Counted from the stretch's first letter, positions 41,704-50,401 are shown. The stretch is 51,554 nt of DNA from Lachnospiraceae bacterium (GCA_017889125.1 JAGHER010000067.1:1-51554), one strand, 5' to 3'. Numbers and translations: made by a program. The notes: generated by a model not told the origin, from the sequence alone.

Positions 41704-42771
41704 ATGAAACTGAAAATAAGACGTCCGCTGCCGGAGGGAAGATTGTCTGAGCTTTCTAAAGAGCTGGGCACTATGCTGAATGCCGGTGTGCCCCTTGTGC
41801 GGGCTCTGCTTATTTTTTCTCAGGAGGAGCAGAATGGGACAGCTGTCCGCAGGATTCTTGGGAAGGTTTATGGGTCTGTGTGCAGCGGCAGCAGCCTCTG
41901 GCAGGCTATGGAGGAGCAGGCGCCTGCCTTTCCGCCGGTGATGGTTCAATGTGTGCGTGCGGCGGAGCAGTCAGGAAGTCTGGGGCAGACCTTTCTGGAG
42001 CTTTCTCAGGATTACTGGCAGGAGCATGAGCTGAAAAGCCAGCTTCGGACGGCACTCTTGTATCCCAAACTTCTTTTGGTGCTTCTGGCCGGGATGCTCT
42101 GGCTGATGGTGTACATCATCCTTCCGCAGTTTCAGCCGCTGTTTGCCTATCTGGAGGAGCTTCCCTGGCCCACCAGGGTGCTTTATGCCTTTGTGGATTT
42201 GGTCCGGCATTGGTGGCAGGTTTTCCTGACTGTGGGCCTGGCGCTGATTCTCCTTGAGCGGACGGCAGGCCGGAGGGGAGCGGTGAAGCTCCAGCGTGAC
42301 CGGCTGCGCCTTAGTTTTCCCGTTGTGGGACCTTTGCGGCGGATGCTCTGCACGGCTCGTTTTGCCAGGACGCTGAGCTCCCTTTATGAGGCGGGGATTC
42401 CCCTGCCGAAGGCACTGGTTATAGCCGGAGGGGCGTCGGGAAATGCATGGATGGAAAAGCAGGTGCGGCAGGCAGCTGTGTCGGTGGAGCAGGGCTGGAG
42501 CCTCGGTCAGGCGCTGGCAGGGGAAAAAGGATTGATAAAGAAGCTGATATTCATTGCCCAGGCAGGTGAAGAGGCGGGACAGCTTGGCACAATGCTGCGG
42601 GCAGCTTCCCACTCCATGGAGTATGATGCAAGGCAGTCTCTGCGGCGTCTGGCCGCTCTTGCGGAGCCGGCAATGATTCTGGTCATGGCGCTGCTGACCT
42701 GCTTTGTCATGGCAGCGGTGCTGATGCCTGTTTACGCTTCCTATGACGGAATCGGCCGGCTGATTTACTGA
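41704..42771 (+). CDS. Type II secretion / pilus inner-membrane protein, PilC/ComGB (GspF) family
   Basis: The 355-residue protein has two repeated GspF domains (about 15-135 and 215-340) with three membrane segments: near 117-142, 165-185 and 320-345. Typical sequence is L-S-K-E-L-G-T-M-L-N-A-G-V-P-L-V-R-A-L and its second copy A-R-F-A-R-T-L-S-S-L-Y-E-A-G-I-P-L-P-K-A-L. It forms the membrane platform on which the ATPase assembles pilin subunits. It lies between the peptidase and ATPase genes; its size matches ComGB or PilC. Confidence 0.93.
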   Translation: MKLKIRRPLPEGRLSELSKELGTMLNAGVPLVRALLIFSQEEQNGTAVRRILGKVYGSVCSGSSLWQAMEEQAPAFPPVMVQCVRAAEQSGSLGQTFLELSQDYWQEHELKSQLRTALLYPKLLLVLLAGMLWLMVYIILPQFQPLFAYLEELPWPTRVLYAFVDLVRHWWQVFLTVGLALILLERTAGRRGAVKLQRDRLRLSFPVVGPLRRMLCTARFARTLSSLYEAGIPLPKALVIAGGASGNAWMEKQVRQAAVSVEQGWSLGQALAGEKGLIKKLIFIAQAGEEAGQLGTMLRAASHSMEYDARQSLRRLAALAEPAMILVMALLTCFVMAAVLMPVYASYDGIGRLIY

Positions 42772-42864
42772 ACTGCCGGATACCGAATCTGCTGCCTTTG
42801 ACAGGGCGATTCCTTTTGGTTTATCGATGAATCTTCCGAAAAGGAGGAGAAAGGACGGAGCAGG

Positions 42865-44064
42865 ATGAAGGCGGGAAATATGGAGCCGGGCAGCTTTATG
42901 GAATGGGAAGATGGTTCTGCGGTCAGCCTTGTGGAAAGGCTGGTGGAGAGCGCCTGGAGGAATCATGCCAGCGATATTCATATCGAACCATTTGCCGACA
43001 GGGTGCGGATCCGGATGCGGCTGGACGGAAGCCTTACGGAATGGGCTCTGTTTAAAAAGGAGATGCATCCGCCGGTGGCTGCCAGAGTAAAGGTTCTGGC
43101 TGGCATGGATATTGCGGAGCATCGGGTTCCCCAGGACGGGCATTTCCAGATGGAGGTGGACGGCTGCCCAGTGAATATGCGGGTGTCGGCAGTTCCCACG
43201 GTCTTTGGCGAAAAGCTGGTGATCCGCCTTCTGGCATCGGGAAGCATCATCGATCATGGGGAAACCTTCGGCATGGAGGAGGGGGATTACCAGGTAGTGC
43301 GGGACCTTTTGGAGGCGCCCAGCGGCCTTTTGTATCTCACCGGCCCCACTGGCTCTGGAAAGACCACCACACTGTACATGATTCTGGAATTTCTGGCAGA
43401 CCGGCCGGTGAATATTGCCACCATCGAAGATCCGGTGGAAAAGAATCTGCCGGGCATCAGCCAGTGCCAGGTAAATTATCCGGCAGGCTTTGGTTTTGAA
43501 AACGGCCTGCGCGCTCTGCTCAGGCAGGATCCGGATATTATTATGGTGGGCGAGACCAGGGATAAGGAGACGGCGGCTATTTCCATGCGCGGCGCCATTA
43601 CCGGCCATCTGGTCCTTTCCACACTGCACACAAGAGATGCGGCTTCTGCCATTCCCCGTCTCCGGGATCTGGGCATGGAACCCTACCAGATTGCCGGGTC
43701 TATTCTGGGCATTGTGGCTCAGCGGCTTCTCAGAAAGCTTTGCCCGGACTGCGCAGAGGAAGGAGAGGCCAATGAAGAGGAGCGGCGGATCCTGGGGGCA
43801 GAGATAAAGAAAATACGGCGGCCAAAGGGCTGTGCCAGATGCAGCTATACCGGCTACCGGGGACGGACGGCCATCCACCAGATCCTCCCTGCCGACCGGA
43901 AGCTCAGGGCGATGATCAGCCGGGATGCCGGTGAGGAGGAGCTGCGGGAATATGCCAGGAGAGAGCTGGGAATGGCTTCATTGAAGGAGCAGGCAGCCAG
44001 ACTGGTGGCGGAGGGCATTACCTCCCTGGAGGAATACAAAAAGGCGGTTTATTATGACGAATAG
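42865..44064 (+). CDS. Pilus assembly ATPase, PilB/ComGA (GspE) family
   Basis: The 399-residue ATPase has Walker A G-P-T-G-S-G-K-T-T near 160-168, an Asp box and M-V-G-E-T-R-D-K-E-T near 225 (Walker B region), a His box (S-T-L-H-T-R-D-A), and a C-terminal C-x-x-C zinc finger (C-P-D-C, C-A-R-C). It lacks the long N-terminal domain of PilB and so is closer in size to ComGA, favouring a competence or short-fibre system. ATP hydrolysis powers pilin polymerisation. Its end overlaps the next gene by 11 bases. Confidence 0.93.
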   Translation: MKAGNMEPGSFMEWEDGSAVSLVERLVESAWRNHASDIHIEPFADRVRIRMRLDGSLTEWALFKKEMHPPVAARVKVLAGMDIAEHRVPQDGHFQMEVDGCPVNMRVSAVPTVFGEKLVIRLLASGSIIDHGETFGMEEGDYQVVRDLLEAPSGLLYLTGPTGSGKTTTLYMILEFLADRPVNIATIEDPVEKNLPGISQCQVNYPAGFGFENGLRALLRQDPDIIMVGETRDKETAAISMRGAITGHLVLSTLHTRDAASAIPRLRDLGMEPYQIAGSILGIVAQRLLRKLCPDCAEEGEANEEERRILGAEIKKIRRPKGCARCSYTGYRGRTAIHQILPADRKLRAMISRDAGEEELREYARRELGMASLKEQAARLVAEGITSLEEYKKAVYYDE

Positions 44065-44710
44065 ATTGGGAAAGAAAGGCTCAGCGCTGGTGCTGGTCAT
44101 GTGCCTTATGGCCGGGATCACCGTGCTGTGCCTGGCCGTTCTTCTGGCGGCATATTCCCTGAGTCTGCGGGTGCACCTGCGCGGGGAGCGGGAGACCGCC
44201 AGGATTCTTGCGGAGTCAGTCAGCCGCCGCCTTTCAAGAGAGCTGACCGGACAAATCTATGAGGGACGGCCGCAGGATCCGGAAGCTTCTGTCTTTGCCT
44301 ATGTGGGCTTTTGGATTCTGGATCCGGAGGAGGATGCTTCTTCACAAAACCGGCGAAGCTTTCAGGTCTCAGGTGACTGGCCGGATGAGGCAGGACAGGT
44401 GCAGGTTGATCTTAGGTGGAGTGCAGAGGAAGGGGATACCTTTGCGGACACCGCGATTTATCTTACGGCGGAGGTTACCTGCTTTTTCGGAGAACGGTCT
44501 GCTGGCGTCACACAGAGCTATGAAAAGATTAATCTGGAAGATGCGGCCTCGAAAAGCAGTGCTTTCCGGCGGAAGCCAGAAGCTTCTGGTTCTGCGGGGA
44601 GCAGGAGATCTCAGGAGATGGATTGGAAGGAGGAGGGCGCTGGTGCACGGTGGAAATGGGCAGAAAGAAATGGCACAACCGCCGATGAAATGGATGCGAA
44701 GGAACCGTAG
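44054..44710 (+). CDS. PilX-like membrane-anchored pilus protein
   Basis: The 218-residue protein begins with a G-S-A-L-V-L-V-M-C-L-M-A-G-I-T-V-L-C-L-A hydrophobic segment preceded by basic residues, as in PilX/GspK-like minor components, and has no classical prepilin cleavage with Glu+5. The remaining part is hydrophilic, ending in a Lys/Arg/Glu-rich tail from about residue 175. It overlaps the ATPase gene by 11 bases and the following pilin-like gene by 68, so all are tightly coupled. A role as minor pseudopilus or tip subunit is likely but inferred from position. Confidence 0.75.
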   Translation: MTNRLGKKGSALVLVMCLMAGITVLCLAVLLAAYSLSLRVHLRGERETARILAESVSRRLSRELTGQIYEGRPQDPEASVFAYVGFWILDPEEDASSQNRRSFQVSGDWPDEAGQVQVDLRWSAEEGDTFADTAIYLTAEVTCFFGERSAGVTQSYEKINLEDAASKSSAFRRKPEASGSAGSRRSQEMDWKEEGAGARWKWAERNGTTADEMDAKEP

Positions 44711-45071
44711 CTTAAAGGGAAAACGGGCGGGAAGCACCATAACCGAGGTGGTGGTAAGCTTTGCGGCACTGATGCTGCTGGCGGCCATGGCTGCGCAGGT
44801 CTTTCTGACTGCATGGCAGCTGACTTTGGATGCAGTCAGCCGGATACGGCAGCTGGAGGCTGTCCAGGAGGCCGTCTATCTGGATAAATATGGAGACATG
44901 GTGAAAAGATCCCGCCTTGGCACAGGAAACGCTCTTTATTTTGCGCTGACGGAAAAGTCCGATGAGGGAGGGGCCGATGGATTTTATCTGGAGGGAATGG
45001 CGGTGTATCGGTATGGAACAGCGAAAGAGGATCCGGCTCTGTACCGGCTGGAAGAAGAGAACGGACAATAA
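44643..45071 (+). CDS. Prepilin-like minor pilin
   Basis: The 142-residue protein starts at GTG 44643, five bases after a strong AAGGAGGAGG; ATG at 44670 is an alternative. A basic leader ends R-A-G, then S-T-I-T-E with Glu at +5, followed by the hydrophobic helix V-V-V-S-F-A-A-L-M-L-L-A-A-M-A. The rest is soluble and variable. It is one of two minor pilin-like proteins at the end of the operon. Its gene overlaps the preceding one by 68 bases in another frame. Confidence 0.78.
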   Translation: MHGGNGQKEMAQPPMKWMRRNRSLKGKRAGSTITEVVVSFAALMLLAAMAAQVFLTAWQLTLDAVSRIRQLEAVQEAVYLDKYGDMVKRSRLGTGNALYFALTEKSDEGGADGFYLEGMAVYRYGTAKEDPALYRLEEENGQ

Positions 45072-45564
45072 AAAGGGCTATACCCTGACCGAAGTCATGG
45101 TAACCATGGCCCTGACCTTGATCGTCACCGGGGCAGCCCTGTTTTTCCTGGAGCGGGGACTTTTTCTGTACCGCCGGATTCAGGGGGCCGGTGATGTGAT
45201 TGCGGTCAGTGATATGGCCCTTTCCCGCATTGCCGGGCAGATTAAACAGGCCGGGCCGGACAGCGCAGTGGAAATCGGCGGCGGTGAAGATGGCTGCCAG
45301 TACCTTGTGCTGTCCGGCCCGGATGGGTCTGTCAGTATTCAGGTGTCTGCGGATGAGGATGGGCTGATATTTACGGAGCCCTCCGGCACAGAGGAAGAAT
45401 GGCTCTTTGCATCCCAGGTACCGGCGGCCTGCCGGGTGGAAGGCCTGTCCTTCTTCCTTTATGAAGATGAGGAGGGGAGGCGCCTGCAGGTCTGCCTTTC
45501 CCTTCATCATGAGAACACCGGATTCTCCTTCTCCTCCTCCCGCTTTGTGGAGCTTGGCGGATAA
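45013..45564 (+). CDS. Prepilin-like minor pilin
   Basis: The 183-residue protein has a basic leader ending N-K-K-G, cleavage before Y-T-L-T-E (Glu at +5) and a hydrophobic helix M-V-T-M-A-L-T-L-I-V-T-G-A-A-L. Its soluble part (about 50-183) has acidic and beta-strand-like stretches, as in PilW/GspJ-like minor pilins. The ATG at 45013 overlaps the previous gene by 59 bases; no better start lies in between. It closes the pilus operon and ends only four bases before the convergent signal peptidase gene. Confidence 0.78.
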   Translation: MEQRKRIRLCTGWKKRTDNKKGYTLTEVMVTMALTLIVTGAALFFLERGLFLYRRIQGAGDVIAVSDMALSRIAGQIKQAGPDSAVEIGGGEDGCQYLVLSGPDGSVSIQVSADEDGLIFTEPSGTEEEWLFASQVPAACRVEGLSFFLYEDEEGRRLQVCLSLHHENTGFSFSSSRFVELGG

Positions 45565-45568
45565 ATCC

Positions 45569-46180
45569 CTACTCCACCCGCCCCATCTTGTTTAAGGGCC
45601 AGTAGCGGAAGAGAACTTTTGCAATAATTTTATCCCGTGCCACATAGGTGTTGGTCCAGTAGCGGGCGTCATAGGAATAATTCCGGTTGTCGCCCATCAT
45701 AAAATAGCTGTCCTCGGGAACTTCAAAATGCATATCCTCCTCGGGAACCATGGTTTCCTTTAAATAAGGCTCATCTAAAGGCGTCTCGGAGCCATTGATG
45801 TATACGGCGCCGTCCTTAACATCCACCGTCTCGCCGGGAAGGCCGATGATCCGCTTAACGTAATAGATGGATTCATCATCGGGGAAGCGGAAGATGGCAA
45901 TGTCGCCCCGCTCCGGATCGGAGAATTTGTAGGACAGCCGGGAGCCGATCACCCGGTCATTGGTCATGATGGTGTTTTCCATGGAACCGCTGGGAACCCG
46001 GCTGTTGGCGATGATGCAGGTGTTGAGCACCAGCGCAATACACATGGCCGCCAGAAGGATCTGGATCCAGCTGATGATTTCATTTCGGATAGGGTGATTT
46101 TGTTTTGATGGTTTCTGTTTTCTGGATCTGCTGGGTTCGTGGTGAACAGGAGATCCTAATCTGCGATTTTCACTACTCAT
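45569..46180 (-). CDS. lepB: Signal peptidase I
   Basis: The 203-residue enzyme has one membrane segment (about 36-58), catalytic S66 in P-S-G-S-M-E-N-T, and K109 in Y-Y-V-K-R-I-I-G-L-P-G-E, plus M-M-G-D-N-R-N-Y-S near 172. It removes signal peptides on the outer face of the membrane. A preferred start at 46180 follows GAGGCAAACGAA. The more upstream ATG at 46270 lies before the promoter -10 found at 46214-46219, so it cannot be used from that transcript. The hydrophilic N-terminal tail of 30 residues is typical of Gram-positive SipS-like forms. Confidence 0.93.
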   Translation of the reverse strand: MSSENRRLGSPVHHEPSRSRKQKPSKQNHPIRNEIISWIQILLAAMCIALVLNTCIIANSRVPSGSMENTIMTNDRVIGSRLSYKFSDPERGDIAIFRFPDDESIYYVKRIIGLPGETVDVKDGAVYINGSETPLDEPYLKETMVPEEDMHFEVPEDSYFMMGDNRNYSYDARYWTNTYVARDKIIAKVLFRYWPLNKMGRVE

Positions 46181-46213
46181 TTCGTTTGCCTCGATTTCTG
46201 GAATTTCAGTTAC

Positions 46214-46242
46214 AGTATATTTTAGATTATGATTTTCTGCAA
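46214..46242 (-). promoter_or_regulatory. Sigma-A promoter of lepB
   Basis: On the minus strand TTGCAG (46237-46242) and TATACT (46214-46219) are 17 bases apart. The transcript would start near 46207, which rules out the ATG at 46270 and supports the start at 46180. Confidence 0.7.
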
Positions 46243-46370
46243 GGGATTTTAGAAAAACATAAGAAATCATAAGAAAATCCCATGACTTTCCAGAAGAAAG
46301 GACTGGAAAAGTCTGGGGAATTGCGGTAAACTGGAAGGAGAAAATACGGAATCAGAGGAGGGCGGCCGCC

Positions 46371-47459
46371 ATGAAAGGTGACGGAAGGAAGAAGAACAGG
46401 TGCAGGGCGGCGGCCCTTCTTTCGTCTGCCGTCCTCCTGTCTGGTGCTCTTCTCCTGCAATGGCTGTCCAGGAATGTAAATGGCTTTGGCCAATGGTATT
46501 CTGTGACCGTCTATCCCCTGCTGGTGGGAAGCATTGGACGCCTTTGCGGCCTTCTTCCCTTTTCTGTGTCGGAGGCAGGACTGTATCTTTTGCTTTTGGG
46601 GATTTTCTGGTACGGCATCCGAAATCTCCGCAGGCCTGCCGCCATCGTCAAAGGGGGCCTTTTTACTGCTGCCCTTCTTTTTTTCCTCTACACAGCAAAC
46701 TGCGGCGTTAATTATTACCGGCAGCCCTTTTCCGCTTATCTGGGGCTTTCCCTGGGAGAGTCGTCGGCAGAGGAGCTGCGGCGCCTGTGCCTGCTTTTGG
46801 AGCAGAAGACGGCGGAAGCGGCAAAGCTTCTTCTGGAAGAAGGAAGCCTCTTGCCGGATGACCAGCAGAAAAGGGAATTTCCGGCGCTGGCCCGCCAGGC
46901 GATGGAGGAGCTGGGCGAGACGTATCCAGAGCTTTCCGGGTATTATCCCAGGCCCAAGCCGTTAGTACTGTCGCAGATTTTGTCGGTGCAGTCCCTGTCC
47001 GGCATCTACTCGCCCTTTACCATTGAGGCCAATTATAATGAAGATATGACGGCATACAATATCCCCCACACGGCCTGCCATGAGCTTTCCCACCTGCGGG
47101 GCTTTATGCGGGAGGATGAAGCCAATTTTATCGGTTTTCTGGCCTGTGTTGGCTCAGATTCGGTATATTTTCAATACAGCGGTTATCTGACGGCTTACGT
47201 GTACGCCCACAATGCCCTCTGGAAGCTGGATCCTGAGAGCGCGCTGGAGATTTACCGGAGCCTTCCGGAGGCGGTGCTTTCCGACCTTTCTGCCAATAAT
47301 GCTTTCTGGCAGCAGTATGAAGGCCGGATCGCGGAGGTATCCTCCCAGGTAAATGATACGTATCTGAAGGCCAACAGCCAGACGGATGGAATCCAAAGCT
47401 ACGGCCGGATGGTGGATCTGCTTCTTGCCTATTATGCCGACCAGATTTTGGACAGCTGA
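46371..47459 (+). CDS. DUF3810 domain-containing membrane protein, probable metalloprotease-like
   Basis: The 362-residue protein has three N-terminal membrane segments (about 13-30, 40-60 and 67-110 region) followed by a soluble domain with H237-E238-L-S-H241 in A-C-H-E-L-S-H-L-R-G-F-M. E-D-E-A-N-F follows, the pattern of a zincin active site (HExxH, then a downstream Glu). DUF3810 proteins are of unknown role; the motif suggests a membrane-anchored metallopeptidase. It is divergent from lepB. The likely operator-like inverted repeat at 46284-46313 lies just upstream. Confidence 0.85.
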   Translation: MKGDGRKKNRCRAAALLSSAVLLSGALLLQWLSRNVNGFGQWYSVTVYPLLVGSIGRLCGLLPFSVSEAGLYLLLLGIFWYGIRNLRRPAAIVKGGLFTAALLFFLYTANCGVNYYRQPFSAYLGLSLGESSAEELRRLCLLLEQKTAEAAKLLLEEGSLLPDDQQKREFPALARQAMEELGETYPELSGYYPRPKPLVLSQILSVQSLSGIYSPFTIEANYNEDMTAYNIPHTACHELSHLRGFMREDEANFIGFLACVGSDSVYFQYSGYLTAYVYAHNALWKLDPESALEIYRSLPEAVLSDLSANNAFWQQYEGRIAEVSSQVNDTYLKANSQTDGIQSYGRMVDLLLAYYADQILDS

Positions 47460-47518
47460 CAGGCGCTTTTGGGGACAAAGCAGCGGTAAAGTTACCCCGT
47501 CCGCAGGGCGAAAAATGA

Positions 47519-47547
47519 TTGCTATTCAGATACTGAGATGGTAAAAT
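47519..47547 (+). promoter_or_regulatory. Candidate promoter of the branching-enzyme gene
   Basis: TTGCTA (47519-47524) and TAAAAT (47542-47547) are 17 bases apart. An 8-2-8 inverted repeat (TAACAGCC/GGCTGTTA, 47560-47577) follows, just before the ribosome site, and could fold in the leader or bind a regulator. Confidence 0.55.
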
Positions 47548-47614
47548 GGAGATAATTAGTAACAGCCCAGGCTGTTAACGAGGATTATAAAAAGGAGCAA
47601 GGGGGCACGCATTT

Positions 47615-50401
47615 ATGGAAAAAACATTGTATGATATGTTGGATTGGGCAGGGATTGAAGAGCTGGTATATTCCGAATCATCGGACCCCCACCGGCTGCT
47701 GGGGCCTCATGTGACGGAGGCAGGCATCTTTGTCCAGGTATTCATGCCGGGGGCAAAGACCGTGACTATCCGCCTGGCCAATGGAAAGCGCTATGAGATG
47801 GAGGATGTGGATCCCGACGGCATGTACCAGGGGGTTTTCGCCGGACTGATTCCCAGGAAGACTATTCCGGACTACACCTATGAGGTGGTTTATGAGAACG
47901 GAGCTACGGAGGAGATGAAGGATCCCTACGCCTTCGAGCCGCAGTTTACGGAAAGCGATCTGAAGAAATTTGAGGGCGGCATCCATTACAGCATTTACGA
48001 GAAGATGGGCGCTCATCTGATGAAGATTCAGAATACCGAGGGCGTTTACTTTGCCGTCTGGGCGCCGTGCGCCATGCGTGTCAGCGTAGTGGGTGATTTT
48101 AACCTGTGGGACGGCCGCCGCCACCAGATGCGCCGTCTGGGCGATTCCGGCATCTTTGAGCTGTTTGTGCCCGGCATCAAGGAAGGCACCATTTACAAGT
48201 ACGAGATCAAGACCTACAAGGGCGAGCCGATGCTGAAGGCCGATCCCTATGGAAATTATACGGAGCTTCGTCCCAACAATGCATCCATTGTCTGGGATCT
48301 GAACCAGTATCAGTGGAATGACCAGGACTGGATGGCAAAGCGGGCCAAGCTGGATACCAAGGACAAGCCCATGAATATTTATGAGGTGCATTTAGGCTCC
48401 TGGATCCGCAAGCCCACCGCGGTAAATGAGGACGGCACCGACGTGATCGGCTCCGAATTTTACAACTACCGGGAGATTGCTGTCAGACTGGCTGAGTATG
48501 TGAAGCAGATGGGATACACCCATATTGAGCTGCTGCCGGTGATGGAGCATCCCCTTGACGCTTCCTGGGGCTACCAGGTGACCGGCTACTATGCGCCCAC
48601 CAGCCGCTACGGCACGCCGGACGATTTTATGAATTTCATGGACTACATGCATGAGCAGGGCATCGGCGTGATTCTGGACTGGGTTCCCGCCCACTTCCCC
48701 AGAGACGCCCACGGACTTGCCTGCTTTGACGGAACCTGCGTTTACGAGCACGAGGATCCCCGCAAGGGCGCTCATCCCCATTGGGGCACCCTGATTTACA
48801 ATTACGGACGTCCCCAGGTCAGCAATTTTCTGATTGCCAATGCCATCTTCTGGGCAGACAAGTTCCACGCTGACGGCATCCGCATGGACGCAGTGGCTTC
48901 CATGCTGTATCTGGATTACGGAAAGAATGACGGCGAGTGGGTTGCCAATATGTACGGCGGCAATGAAAACCTGGAAGCCGTAGAATTTTTAAAGCACCTG
49001 AACACCGTATTTAAGGGCAGAAAGGACGGCGCCATCCTCATTGCTGAGGAGTCCACCGCGTGGCCCCAGATCACCGGCGATGTGAAGGACGGCGGCCTGG
49101 GCTTTGACTACAAGTGGAACATGGGCTGGATGAATGACTTCCTCAGCTACATGAAGTGCGATCCTTATTTTCGGAAGAATAATTACGGCTCCCTGACCTT
49201 CAGCATGCTGTACGCCTACAGCGAGGACTTTATCCTGGTATTCTCCCATGACGAGGTGGTCCACGGCAAGGCCTCCATGCTGGGAAAGATGCCCGGCGAG
49301 TCCTTAGAGACCAAGGCGCAGAACCTGCGGGCAGCTTACGGCTTCTACATGGGCCATCCCGGCAAGAAGCTTCTGTTTATGGGCCAGGAGTTCGGACAGG
49401 TCCATGAGTGGAATGAAAATGACGATCTGGACTGGGATATCCTGCAGTTCCCGGTACACCGCCAGATGCAGGACTATGTAAAGGCTCTGAATGCTTTCTA
49501 CGCCAGCCATCCCGCCATGTATCAGGAGGACTATTATCCCGACGGCTTCCAGTGGATCAACTGCACCTATCATGAGGAGAGTCTGGCCATGTTTATCCGC
49601 CGGACGAAGAAGCCGGAGGAGACCCTGCTCTTTATCTGCAACTTTGACAATATGGCCCACGAAGGCTTCCGGGTAGGCGTTCCCTTCTATGGAAAGTACA
49701 AGGAAGTATTGAGCAGTGAGGACGAGAAGTTCGGCGGCCAGGGCGCGGCAAATCCCAGAGTGAAGACCGCCAAGGCCATCGAGTGGGATGGACGGGATTA
49801 CTCCATCGAGATCAATATCCCCGCCATGAGCACCATGATCTTTACCTGCACGCCTCTGGAGGAGGAAAAGCCCAAGAAGACGGTGAAAAAGGCTGCCGCT
49901 AAGACGGAAAAGGCAGGAAAAGCCAGCACGAAGAAGGCGGAAAAGCCGGTGAAGGCTGAGACGAAAGCGGATGCAGCTGAGACGAAGGCCGATGAGGTTG
50001 AGGTGAAGGCTGATGTGGCAGAGGCCAAGGCAGCTTCTGCAGAAACTAAGACGGCTTCGGAAAAAGCGGCGGCTGCTGAGGCTCCGGCAAAGGAGGCCAA
50101 GGCTGCTCCGGTTAAGGAGAAGGAAGCCAAAGCGGAGGCCGAGGCCCCGGCAAAGGCGGAAGCAGAAGCTCAGGCAAAGGCGGAAGCAGAAGCCCCGGCA
50201 AAGGCTGAGGCAGCAGCTCCGGCAGAAGAAGCTGCTGAGGCTCCGGCCAAGAAAGCCGCCCCCAGGAAAAAGGCTGCAGCAAAGAAGCCTGCAGCAAAGA
50301 AGCCTGCAGCAAAGAAACCTGCAGCAAAGAAGCCTGCAGCTTCCAAGACCACAACGAAAAAGGCCAGTACGGGAAAGCGGACGAAAAAAGAGACCAAATA
50401 A
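47615..50401 (+). CDS. glgB: 1,4-alpha-glucan branching enzyme with long Ala/Lys/Glu-rich tail
   Basis: The 928-residue protein has an N-terminal domain plus CBM48 (about 1-250; F-A-V-W-A-P near 147). A GH13 barrel follows with D-G-I-R-M-D425-A-V, E478 in I-A-E-E-S, and D546 in S-H-D-E-V, then a C-terminal beta domain to about 748. This matches GlgB, which moves alpha-1,4 chains to form alpha-1,6 branches in glycogen. Residues about 749-928 are an added tail of Ala, Lys, Glu and Pro, ending in four exact P-A-A-K-K units, like histone H1 or AlgP tails. That tail is not part of normal GlgB. ATG follows AAAGGAGCAAGGGGG. Confidence 0.95.
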   Translation: MEKTLYDMLDWAGIEELVYSESSDPHRLLGPHVTEAGIFVQVFMPGAKTVTIRLANGKRYEMEDVDPDGMYQGVFAGLIPRKTIPDYTYEVVYENGATEEMKDPYAFEPQFTESDLKKFEGGIHYSIYEKMGAHLMKIQNTEGVYFAVWAPCAMRVSVVGDFNLWDGRRHQMRRLGDSGIFELFVPGIKEGTIYKYEIKTYKGEPMLKADPYGNYTELRPNNASIVWDLNQYQWNDQDWMAKRAKLDTKDKPMNIYEVHLGSWIRKPTAVNEDGTDVIGSEFYNYREIAVRLAEYVKQMGYTHIELLPVMEHPLDASWGYQVTGYYAPTSRYGTPDDFMNFMDYMHEQGIGVILDWVPAHFPRDAHGLACFDGTCVYEHEDPRKGAHPHWGTLIYNYGRPQVSNFLIANAIFWADKFHADGIRMDAVASMLYLDYGKNDGEWVANMYGGNENLEAVEFLKHLNTVFKGRKDGAILIAEESTAWPQITGDVKDGGLGFDYKWNMGWMNDFLSYMKCDPYFRKNNYGSLTFSMLYAYSEDFILVFSHDEVVHGKASMLGKMPGESLETKAQNLRAAYGFYMGHPGKKLLFMGQEFGQVHEWNENDDLDWDILQFPVHRQMQDYVKALNAFYASHPAMYQEDYYPDGFQWINCTYHEESLAMFIRRTKKPEETLLFICNFDNMAHEGFRVGVPFYGKYKEVLSSEDEKFGGQGAANPRVKTAKAIEWDGRDYSIEINIPAMSTMIFTCTPLEEEKPKKTVKKAAAKTEKAGKASTKKAEKPVKAETKADAAETKADEVEVKADVAEAKAASAETKTASEKAAAAEAPAKEAKAAPVKEKEAKAEAEAPAKAEAEAQAKAEAEAPAKAEAAAPAEEAAEAPAKKAAPRKKAAAKKPAAKKPAAKKPAAKKPAASKTTTKKASTGKRTKKETK
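50144..50215 (+). repeat. Three 24-bp tandem repeats in the GlgB tail
   Basis: Units of eight codons starting at 50144, 50168 and 50192 encode A-P/Q-A-K-A-E-A-E/A. They differ by a few bases, consistent with slippage growth and drift. Confidence 0.75.
50281..50340 (+). repeat. Four 15-bp tandem repeats in the GlgB tail
   Basis: Four copies of AAAGAAGCCTGCAGC (one with a single change, GAAACC) fill 50281-50340 and encode repeated K-K-P-A-A. Such exact short repeats usually vary in number between strains. Confidence 0.88.

Noticed and set aside
41971-43878. 635-residue minus-strand frame opposite the pilus genes
   Set aside because: The plus strand carries clear PilC and PilB motifs here. The minus frame is His/Pro/Arg-rich with no domain.
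44259-44642. N-terminal extension of the first minor pilin
   Set aside because: The extension is Arg-rich, lies over the PilX-like gene and has no pilin feature. A strong ribosome site sets the start at 44643.
40100-45600. Full type IV pilus with retraction
   Set aside because: No PilT-type ATPase is seen in the window; only one ATPase gene of assembly type is present.
50144-50340. CRISPR-like repeats
   Set aside because: The 15- and 24-bp repeats are in frame, have no spacers, and encode the GlgB tail.
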